From: an uncultured bacterium
GTDB taxonomy: Bacteria > Planctomycetota > Phycisphaerae > Phycisphaerales > SM1A02
Reading direction: 5' to 3'
DNA: 7,961 nt
Assembly: GCA_903861235.1 (NCBI GenBank)
Contig: CAIOTP010000328.1
Location: 1 to 7,961 of the forward strand
In this document: positions 1 through 7,961 of the stretch, piece after piece
Numbering within the stretch: position 1 is the stretch's first letter
How the letters are laid out: each line of letters opens with the position of its first letter
The notes under the pieces: model-generated
What the model saw: the letters and a program-made list of their open reading frames with translations, nothing else
The model's database searches: none
What the model was told of the DNA's origin: nothing
Position numbers and translations under genes: made by a program

Positions 1-465
1 ATGCGCCCCGTCCGGACGGTCCTCCACACCGTCCAGGGCCAGGGCCTTGGCCCACGCGTGGGCGGGCATGCCGGCGGTGTCGTGATCCCTCAGGCGACGG
101 GCCGAGAGTCCCGCGATCGCCAGCAGCGTGCCACCGAACACGAACTGCAACAGTCGAGCGTCGATCAGGAACGCGGTGACCGCGCCTGCCACGCTTGCGG
201 CGCCTGCCACCACTTCGAGCAGGACCCCCATGCGGTAGTTGGTCAGCGCGTCACGGCCGCGGATCATGGCGGCCGCGGAACTGGTGAACACCACCGCGAC
301 CAGGCTCGTGGCCACCGCCGTCTTCATGGACACGCCCAGCAGCAGCACCAGGCCAGGCACCAGCACCGCCCCGCCGCCCAGCCCCACCAGCGCCCCCACG
401 AAGCCCGCGATCGCGGCCAGGCCAGCCACCATCAGGCCGAAAAGGATCGGGTCGCTCGCAGCCAC
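1..465 (-). CDS. TauE/SafE-family membrane permease (sulfite exporter-like), C-terminus missing
   Basis: I translated the minus strand directly and found an open frame that runs off the left edge; 155 codons are present. The family usually has about 250-280 residues, so roughly the C-terminal 40% is missing. The protein is very hydrophobic, with membrane stretches near residues 7-27, 32-46, 50-66, 80-101 and 104-121. The glycine-rich loop GLGGGAVLVPGL (28-39), followed by the TAVATSL stretch (49-55), is typical of the first TauE/SafE repeat. Family members move small anions such as sulfite, sulfoacetate or other organosulfur compounds across the inner membrane; the substrate cannot be told from sequence. 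The start is a GTG at 465 with no clear Shine-Dalgarno sequence. The frame stays open upstream, but that extension is not hydrophobic and would run into the divergent gene starting at 520. No neighbour indicates sulfur metabolism. Confidence 0.85.
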   Translation of the reverse strand, partial: MAASDPILFGLMVAGLAAIAGFVGALVGLGGGAVLVPGLVLLLGVSMKTAVATSLVAVVFTSSAAAMIRGRDALTNYRMGVLLEVVAGAASVAGAVTAFLIDARLLQFVFGGTLLAIAGLSARRLRDHDTAGMPAHAWAKALALDGVEDRPDGAH

Positions 466-519
466 ACGACAAGTGTGCGTGCGGGCCGGGGCCTTCGCAA
501 GCGGGGTAGCCTTGCGGAC
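466..519. promoter_or_regulatory. Divergent 54-bp spacer with a small hairpin against the start codon at 520
   Basis: This spacer separates the GTG of the permease (minus) from the ATG of the DUF4139 gene (plus), so any promoters for both must lie here or inside the genes. I see no convincing -35/-10 pair and no Shine-Dalgarno sequence on either side. There are two inverted repeats. CACAC/GTGTG lies at 463-467 and 473-477, overlapping the permease start. A second repeat pairs 494-501 (TTCGCAAG) with 511-518 (CTTGCGGA) as 8 bp including one G-T pair, around a 9-nt loop, ending one base before the ATG at 520. Either could be an operator or an RNA hairpin. Both are short enough to be chance in GC-rich DNA. 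Confidence 0.3.
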
Positions 520-2028
520 ATGACGCCCCTGCTCACCGCCTGCACGATCGTGGCCGCCTCGCTCGCCCAGAACGCCCCGGTGCCCGCAGGCGACGTGAGC
601 CTGACCGTCTACTCCAGCGCGGATCCGGCAGGCTTCGAGCCTCGGCAGTTCCTGGAGCAGCAGCAGAACGGGTGGGGCATGGCCATGGAGGTGCCAGGCT
701 TCGGGCTGGTGCGCGAGACGCGCGCCGTGGACATGCCCATGGGCACGGGGCAGCTCGCCTTCACGGACGTGGCGGCGTTCATCGATCCGACCACGGTGAG
801 CTTCAACGACGTCACCGAGCCCGGCACCTCGGTGCTCGACCAGCGGTTCGAGTTCGACCTGGTCAGTGCGGACAAGCTCCTGCAGCGATATGTGGACCGG
901 CCCGTGAGTCTGCTGGTGGACATGGAAAACGGTCCGCTCAAGCTCAGCGGCACGCTGCTGGCCGCCCGCGGGGGAGCCCTGGTGATCTCCCGTGAATCCG
1001 GCATCGACCTGATCCAGCAGTCCGACGCCACCATCACGCTGGGCGAGCTGCCGGGTGGCCTTCGCACCCGCCCCACCCTGCTCTGGAACGTGAACAGCCC
1101 CAAGGCGGGTCGGCACCAGGTCCGCATGGGCTACCAGACCAGCGGATTGACCTGGCGTGCGGACTACAACGTCACCCTGAACGAGAAGAACGACAAGGCC
1201 GACCTGTCCGCGTGGGTGACGCTGCTGAATGTGTGCGGTCGTTCCTTCGAGCAGGCCAAGCTGAAGCTGGTCGCCGGCGATGTGCAGCGGGTGCAGCCGA
1301 GGGGTGGGAACATGGCACCTCGTGCCATGATGGCCAAGGCCGCCATGGCCGACGCCGAGATGGGCTTCCAGGAGAAGTCCTTCGCCGAGTTCCACCTCTA
1401 CACGCTGCCTCGACCGATCGACGTGCCGCAGAACGCAAGTCAGCAGATCGCCCTCTTCCCCAGCGTGACCGGCGTTCCGGCGGAGAAGCTGCTGGTCTAC
1501 GAGGGAGCCGCCATGATGTGGGGCGGCTCCGAGCCCGTCGACGGCCGGGAGTTCGGGCAGACCGGCAACACGAAGGTGGACATCTACGTCCGCCTGACCA
1601 ACGACAAGGCATCCAACATGGGCATGCCGCTTCCGGCCGGCAAGATGCGCGTCTTCCAGCGCGACGACGCCGACGGCAGCCTGGAGTTCATCGGCGAGGA
1701 CGTGATCAAGCACACCCCGAAGGACGAGAAGGTGCTCATCCGCCTGGGCAGCGCCTTCGACGTGGTGGGCGAGCGCACCCAGGTGGACTTCAAGATCGAC
1801 CGTGCCAGGCGACAGATGACCGAGAGCTTCAAGATCGAGATCCGCAACCGCAAGGACCAACCGGCCACCGTGCTGGTGCGCGAGTCCCTCTACCGCTGGA
1901 ACAACTGGCAGATCACCGCCAGCAGCCAGGCGTGGGACAAGGTCAACGCGTCCACGGTGCAGTTCACCGTCGACGCTGCCGCCAACTCGGTGTCCACCGT
2001 CACCTACACGGTGCAGTACTCCTGGTAA
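520..2028 (+). CDS. Secreted DUF4139-domain protein, function unknown
   Basis: The protein has 502 residues. Residues 1-19 look like a signal peptide (short hydrophobic stretch ending SLAQNA), so export is likely. Residues 27-130 form a beta-rich N-terminal part (SLTVYSS, then VPGFGLVRETRAVDMPMGTG, then FIDPTTVSF). The DUF4139 core follows: GYQTSGLTWRADYNVTL (204-220), KADLSAWVTLLN (226-237), AKLKLVAGDVQRV (246-258), YTLPRPIDVPQNASQQIALF (294-313), MPLPAGKMRVF (369-379) and LGSAFDVVGERTQVDF (409-424). Residues 262-285 form a methionine/alanine-rich linker. Proteins of this family are usually predicted to be exported; no biochemical role is established that I can cite. The frame is open back to the window edge, but that extension is antisense to the permease and the signal peptide begins at 520, so I chose this ATG. 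It has no Shine-Dalgarno sequence. A long hairpin begins 2 nt after the stop. Confidence 0.88.
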   Translation: MTPLLTACTIVAASLAQNAPVPAGDVSLTVYSSADPAGFEPRQFLEQQQNGWGMAMEVPGFGLVRETRAVDMPMGTGQLAFTDVAAFIDPTTVSFNDVTEPGTSVLDQRFEFDLVSADKLLQRYVDRPVSLLVDMENGPLKLSGTLLAARGGALVISRESGIDLIQQSDATITLGELPGGLRTRPTLLWNVNSPKAGRHQVRMGYQTSGLTWRADYNVTLNEKNDKADLSAWVTLLNVCGRSFEQAKLKLVAGDVQRVQPRGGNMAPRAMMAKAAMADAEMGFQEKSFAEFHLYTLPRPIDVPQNASQQIALFPSVTGVPAEKLLVYEGAAMMWGGSEPVDGREFGQTGNTKVDIYVRLTNDKASNMGMPLPAGKMRVFQRDDADGSLEFIGEDVIKHTPKDEKVLIRLGSAFDVVGERTQVDFKIDRARRQMTESFKIEIRNRKDQPATVLVRESLYRWNNWQITASSQAWDKVNASTVQFTVDAAANSVSTVTYTVQYSW

Positions 2029-2030
2029 CA

Positions 2031-2085
2031 GGGACGGGCCTACATAGCGGACGTTCTTGCAACGTCCTCTATGTAGGCCCGTCCC
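2031..2085. repeat. Long near-perfect inverted repeat (25-bp arms, 5-nt loop)
   Basis: The left arm 2031-2055 pairs with the right arm 2061-2085 at 24 of 25 positions; the only mismatch is C2048 against T2068. The loop is CTTGC (2056-2060). The arms begin GGGACGGGCCTACATAG. The element starts 2 nt after the DUF4139 stop codon and ends 9 nt before the rsmA ATG, so it fills nearly all of the intergenic space. It could act as a terminator in either direction, but no U-tract follows on either strand: on the plus strand it is followed by C5A. The stem is far longer than typical intrinsic terminators. It could equally be a dispersed palindromic (REP/MITE-like) element or a structured protein-binding site. 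Copy number cannot be judged from one window. Confidence 0.85.
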
Positions 2086-2094
2086 CCCCAACGC

Positions 2095-2901
2095 ATGCAG
2101 GACCTCGGCACCATCAAGTCGCTCCTTGCCGCTCGCGGCGTCCATCCCAAGCATCGCTTCGGCCAGAACTTCCTGCATGACGCAAACGCCATGCGGTCCA
2201 TCCTGCAGGCCGCCGACATCCGGTCGGGCGAGACGATCCTGGAGGTGGGTCCGGGCACCGGCACGCTGACGGAGTGCCTGCTCGACGCCGGCGCCCGCGT
2301 GGTCGCCTGCGAACTGGACCGCGACATGGCCGCCATCCTCCGTGACCGGCTCGGCAGCCGCATCATGCTCGTGGAGGGCGACTGCCTGGCGGACAAGCAT
2401 CACCTCGGCCCCGAACTGCTGGCGGCGCTGGGGTCCGGTCCTTTCCGGCTTGTCGCCAACCTGCCCTACGCCGCGGCCACCCCGCTCATGGCCACACTGC
2501 TGGAGAAGCATCCGGCCTGCGGAGGCATGGTGGTGACCATCCAGCGTGAGGTGGCTGATCGGCTGCTGGCCAAGCCAGGCACGGCCGAGATCGGACCGCT
2601 GACCATCACCGCCCAGCTCCGGGCCCATGTGGAGCGGGTGGCCACCCTCAAGCCGGGCTGCTTCTGGCCGGCACCCGAGGTCACCAGTGCCGTGGTGCGA
2701 CTGACACGGCGCGAACCCGCTCTCGAGCTGCCCGAGTCCCTGCAGGGTCTGGTCGAGAGCGCCTTCCAGCAGCGTCGCAAGCAGCTCCGCAACACGCTGG
2801 GACCGGAGTTTCCGTTTCCGACCGGCTTCGACGCCACGCGGCGACCCGAGACGCTCGCCCCCGACGAGTGGATCATGCTGGCGCGGGCCGTGGCTCGCTG
2901 A
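2095..2901 (+). CDS. rsmA: 16S rRNA (adenine1518/1519-N6)-dimethyltransferase RsmA/KsgA
   Basis: The 268-residue protein matches the usual family length (about 270). RsmA uses S-adenosylmethionine to dimethylate two adjacent adenines in the 3'-terminal hairpin of 16S rRNA, a late step in 30S assembly in the cytoplasm. Visible motifs are HRFGQNFLHD (20-29, N-terminal RNA/SAM region), the Rossmann SAM site ILEVGPGTGTLTECLL (48-63), the acidic CELDRDM (72-78), EGDCL (94-98), catalytic motif IV NLPY (122-125), QREVADRLLAKPG (150-162), FWPAPEVTSAVVRL (190-203) and RRKQLRNTL (227-235). The tyrosine common after the PG segment in E. coli-like KsgA (AYG) is isoleucine here (EIG, 165-167), a mild variation. 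The ATG at 2095 puts the FGQNFL motif at the usual distance from the N-terminus. There is no Shine-Dalgarno sequence, and a long hairpin ends 9 nt upstream. The gene converges on the minus-strand kinase gene with 6 nt between stop codons. Confidence 0.95.
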   Translation: MQDLGTIKSLLAARGVHPKHRFGQNFLHDANAMRSILQAADIRSGETILEVGPGTGTLTECLLDAGARVVACELDRDMAAILRDRLGSRIMLVEGDCLADKHHLGPELLAALGSGPFRLVANLPYAAATPLMATLLEKHPACGGMVVTIQREVADRLLAKPGTAEIGPLTITAQLRAHVERVATLKPGCFWPAPEVTSAVVRLTRREPALELPESLQGLVESAFQQRRKQLRNTLGPEFPFPTGFDATRRPETLAPDEWIMLARAVAR

Positions 2902-2907
2902 AACAGG

Positions 2908-3333
2908 TCACCGGCGCGTGAAAACCATCCGCAGCCGGTTTCCCGGATCGAGGTATTCCACCTCGCTCATGTAGGCCCGCATCAGCATGATGCCGCGGCC
3001 GGACGGGATCTCCAGGTTCTCGTCCGCGGTCGGGTCGGGCACCCCCACCGGATCGAAGCCCTCGCCCTGGTCCTGCACCTCGAAGGTGCAGCTCCGGTCA
3101 CCGATCTCCGCCCGGAACTCCACGGTCAGGCCCGGCTCGAGCCGATTGCCATGACGAAACGCGTTGACCAGGGCCTCCTCCAGGCAGAGCCGGATGGCGA
3201 AGGCCGCGTCGTCGTCGTATCCGCGGGCCCGGATCGCTCCCTCCACCTCACGCTGCACACGCTCCACGTCCGTCCGCATCTCGTGAAGCGTGACCCGGAT
3301 CTGCGATGGCGGATGGGCTCCGGCCGTGGCCAT
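2908..3333 (-). CDS. Anti-sigma factor serine kinase-like protein (RsbW/SpoIIAB-type HATPase)
   Basis: The protein has 141 residues, the usual size for RsbW/SpoIIAB-type kinases, and consists of a single GHKL ATPase domain. The N box is EEALVNAFRHGN (52-63, with N57 the expected Mg-coordinating residue). The G1 box is DQGEGFDP (88-95) and the G2 box is GRGIMLM (112-118). In this family the protein binds and inhibits a sigma factor or other target, and phosphorylates a STAS-domain antagonist on serine or threonine. Here the STAS gene lies directly upstream, its stop codon 11 nt before this start, so the two are very probably co-transcribed and are cognate partners. There is no membrane segment, so it should be cytoplasmic. 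No strong Shine-Dalgarno sequence precedes the ATG, which fits translational coupling. The target is not visible in the window; a sigma factor is the default guess. Confidence 0.88.
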   Translation of the reverse strand: MATAGAHPPSQIRVTLHEMRTDVERVQREVEGAIRARGYDDDAAFAIRLCLEEALVNAFRHGNRLEPGLTVEFRAEIGDRSCTFEVQDQGEGFDPVGVPDPTADENLEIPSGRGIMLMRAYMSEVEYLDPGNRLRMVFTRR

Positions 3334-3344
3334 GGCAGCCCGCT

Positions 3345-3704
3345 TCAGGCCAGACCCTGCAGCGCCTGCGCCACGGTGTCGCAGGTGTGGAAGATCCGGT
3401 CAAGCTTGGTGATGCGGAACACCTCGAAGATGTTCTTGGGGATCCCGCACAGGCGGACCTGCCCGTTCCTGGACTTGGCCCGATTGTGCACGTTGATGAG
3501 CACGCCCAGGGCGGCTGAACTCAGGTGCTGAACGCCGCTGAAGTCGATCACCACCGCCGGCTTCTCGGCGCCGTCGACCAGCCTCAGCAGTTCGTCTCCG
3601 ATCTGTCGGATCACCACCTCGTCGATGATGCTCCGCTCCACGAACTCCACGCAACTCACGCCGTTCTCGTCGCGGACGCGGATCTGGCTCTTGGCGAAGC
3701 TCAT
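3345..3704 (-). CDS. STAS-domain anti-sigma factor antagonist (RsbV/SpoIIAA-like)
   Basis: The protein has 119 residues and is a single STAS domain. It begins with beta strands (IRVRDENGVSCVEFVERSI, 8-26) and has the conserved VVIDFSGVQHLSSAALGVLI segment (51-70). Aligned to SpoIIAA/RsbV, where the loop reads D-S-S-G-L-G, this one reads S62-S63-A64-A65-L66-G67. The serine expected to be phosphorylated is S63, and the preceding aspartate is replaced by serine. Unphosphorylated antagonists of this family bind the partner kinase and free its target; phosphorylation reverses this. The gene sits between the secretin gene (34 nt upstream) and the kinase gene (11 nt downstream) on the same strand, pointing to one operon. 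The start is supported by GGAG 7 nt upstream. No PP2C-type phosphatase that would reactivate it is visible in the window. Confidence 0.9.
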   Translation of the reverse strand: MSFAKSQIRVRDENGVSCVEFVERSIIDEVVIRQIGDELLRLVDGAEKPAVVIDFSGVQHLSSAALGVLINVHNRAKSRNGQVRLCGIPKNIFEVFRITKLDRIFHTCDTVAQALQGLA

Positions 3705-3711
3705 GCGTTGA

Positions 3712-3715
3712 CTCC
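3712..3715 (-). promoter_or_regulatory. Shine-Dalgarno site of the STAS gene
   Basis: On the minus strand the 34-nt gap after the secretin stop codon contains GGAG, followed by a 7-nt spacer and the ATG at 3704. It is the best-placed Shine-Dalgarno sequence in the window, where most other starts have weak ones or none. It supports the chosen start, and allows the STAS gene to be translated independently within the presumed operon. Confidence 0.6.
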
Positions 3716-3738
3716 GTGCGGGGGCGAGAGGGACCGGC

Positions 3739-6909
<3,171 letters not shown>

Positions 6910-7237
6910 CGTTCTTGAGACTCCGAGTGATGAGGTGGTCGGTTGGGGTCAGAGACGGAAGTGGACCGACGGTTCGTGAGGGGCTTTCCACCCTTCGCCC
7001 CGCCGGAGGCGAGGGTTCCGGGCATTGGACGGGAAAGGTACCTCCCCCCCGGAGGACCCGCAACGCAAGTCGAGGAGCCGCCGGGGGATCCCGGGGCGGG
7101 AATTCCAGCCTCGTCCGCTGCCCGTCGATCGCTCCAATTGCCCCTCCGTACAGCGTTTCGGCGCTTCCGGGCCTGCACACCCCCCGGAGAGCTTCATCCC
7201 GCCGGCCCCGGTTTCGACACCGTTACACTGGAAAATC
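6910..7237. promoter_or_regulatory. 328-bp divergent intergenic region between the secretin gene and carA
   Basis: No credible gene lies here; the short open frames on both strands have no recognisable domain. The region must carry the start signals of the secretin operon (minus) and probably of carA (plus). For the secretin, GGAG on the minus strand (6921-6924) lies 11 nt before its ATG. For carA, only a weak GGA (7230-7232) precedes the ATG. Short hairpins are visible: 6992-6999 with 7008-7015 (8 bp, one G-T pair), 7041-7045 with 7051-7055 (CCTCC/GGAGG), and 7081-7085 with 7090-7094 (CCGGG/CCCGG). I could not find a convincing sigma-70 promoter, a pyrimidine-responsive leader or a known riboswitch. 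Confidence 0.45.
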
Positions 7238-7961
7238 ATGGCACCGCAGAAGGATGTTCTGGCCCGTCTCGCCCTCGAGGACGGCACGGTCTTCCACGGC
7301 CGGGCGTTCGGAGCCACGGGCTCGGCAGGCGGCGAGGTGGTCTTCAACACCGCCATGTGCGGCTACCAGGAGGCCCTGAGCGACCCCAGCTACTCCGGCC
7401 AGATCCTCACCATGACCGCCACGCAGGTGGGCAACTACGGCATCGCCGCGGAAGATGTGGAGAGCGGCAAGCCGCAGGTGAAGGCGTTCGTGATCCGCGA
7501 GCTCTCGCGGGTGACCTCGAACCACCGCTCCGAGACCGACCTCTCCAGCTGGCTCGCCTCGCACGGCATTCCCGGCATCCAGGGCATCGACACCCGCGCG
7601 CTGGTGCGCAAGCTGCGCATGCAGGGTGCGCTCCGCGGCATCGTGGCGGTGGCCGACGCCCGAAGCGACGCCGATCTGGTGAAGGCCGCCAAGGCCCTGC
7701 CGAGCATGGCCGGTCAGAACCTGGCCGCGTGCGTCAGCCCGTCCGCCAAGGGCGCCTTCGCCGAGGACCTGGGCAGCTGGAGCCCCGAGCCCTCGCGCCG
7801 CGCCGGCCGCCGCTTCAAGGTCGTCTCGCTCGACTGCGGCGCCAAGCGCAACATCTATCGCAACCTGGTCGACCGCGGCTGCGAGTTGATCACGCTGCCG
7901 CACGACGCGTCCGCGGCGGACATCCGCGCCCTCAAGCCCGACGGCCTCTTCATCAGCAACG
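7238..7961 (+). CDS. carA: Carbamoyl-phosphate synthase small (glutaminase) subunit CarA, 3' end cut by the window
   Basis: The window holds 241 codons of a protein normally about 360-390 residues long. CarA hydrolyses glutamine and passes ammonia to the large subunit CarB, which makes carbamoyl phosphate for pyrimidine and arginine synthesis in the cytoplasm. The N-terminal CPSase domain is clear: LEDGTVFHGRAFGATG (13-28), GEVVFNTAMCGYQEALSDP (32-50), SYSGQILTMT (51-60), QVGNYGI (63-69), SNHRSETDLSSWL (94-106) and GIQGIDTRALVRKLR (113-127). The class I glutamine amidotransferase domain begins near FKVVSLDCGAKRNIYRNL (193-210); its catalytic Cys-His-Glu residues lie beyond the right edge, so activity cannot be judged. 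Most homologues read AMTGYQE where this has AMCGYQE. The ATG at 7238 puts the LEDGT motif at the usual distance from the N-terminus; a weak GGA lies 5 nt upstream. It is transcribed away from the secretin operon. Confidence 0.95.
   Translation, partial: MAPQKDVLARLALEDGTVFHGRAFGATGSAGGEVVFNTAMCGYQEALSDPSYSGQILTMTATQVGNYGIAAEDVESGKPQVKAFVIRELSRVTSNHRSETDLSSWLASHGIPGIQGIDTRALVRKLRMQGALRGIVAVADARSDADLVKAAKALPSMAGQNLAACVSPSAKGAFAEDLGSWSPEPSRRAGRRFKVVSLDCGAKRNIYRNLVDRGCELITLPHDASAADIRALKPDGLFISN

Noticed and set aside
1..519. In-frame upstream extension of the DUF4139 reading frame to the window edge (173 more residues)
   Set aside because: The extension is His/Gln/Arg-rich, has no domain, and is antisense to a clear TauE/SafE permease. 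The signal peptide at 520 marks the real start.
2031..2090. Calling the long hairpin a standard Rho-independent terminator
   Set aside because: A C-rich run, not a U-tract, follows on the plus strand, the opposite strand has none either, and the 25-bp stem is atypical. I list it as an inverted repeat and leave termination as one option.
1212..2180. 322-codon open frame on the plus strand overlapping the DUF4139 gene and rsmA
   Set aside because: It is a frame-shifted shadow of the DUF4139 gene, Arg/Gly/His-rich with no motifs, and would read through the hairpin.
7213..7230. Possible -10 box (TACACT, 7224-7229) for carA
   Set aside because: There is no -35 match at the right distance, and the start site would fall only a few bases before the ATG. 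It is within chance for this length.
7223..7903. 226-codon open frame on the minus strand
   Set aside because: It is antisense to carA, whose motifs are unmistakable; it has no domain of its own.

Overview
The window looks like ordinary chromosomal DNA from a GC-rich bacterium, most likely a planctomycete, possibly of the Phycisphaerae. This is an inference from protein style, not a proven placement. The evidence is a very long stand-alone secretin with a proline-rich/TPR N-terminus and a polyglycine linker, a STAS protein with an L-S-S-A-A-L-G phosphorylation loop, a secreted DUF4139 protein, strong G/C in third codon positions, and weak or absent Shine-Dalgarno sequences before most genes.

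Layout, left to right. (1) 1-465, minus: the N-terminal 155 codons of a TauE/SafE-type membrane permease that runs off the left edge. (2) A 54-bp divergent spacer. (3) 520-2028, plus: a secreted DUF4139 protein of unknown function. (4) 2031-2085: a 25-bp near-perfect inverted repeat with a 5-nt loop, filling most of the gap before rsmA. (5) 2095-2901, plus: rsmA (ksgA), the 16S rRNA dimethyladenosine transferase. (6) A minus-strand cluster, transcribed from 6909 down to 2908: a 1056-residue secretin, a STAS-domain anti-sigma-factor antagonist, and an RsbW/SpoIIAB-like HATPase kinase, with gaps of 34 and 11 nt. Its last gene meets rsmA tail to tail with 6 nt between the stop codons. (7) A 328-bp divergent spacer. 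(8) 7238 to the right edge, plus: carA, the carbamoyl-phosphate synthase small subunit, cut before its catalytic cysteine.

How the genes fit together. rsmA and carA are housekeeping genes. The STAS and HATPase proteins form a classic partner-switch pair: the kinase phosphorylates the STAS protein and would sequester a sigma factor or another target. Their tight placement behind the secretin gene suggests co-transcription and perhaps a link between envelope secretion or pilus function and a regulatory switch. No sigma factor, PP2C phosphatase or other secretion-system gene lies in the window, so this link is only a hypothesis. I see no RNA genes, CRISPR array, transposase or phage gene. The least explained sequence is the long hairpin at 2031-2085.
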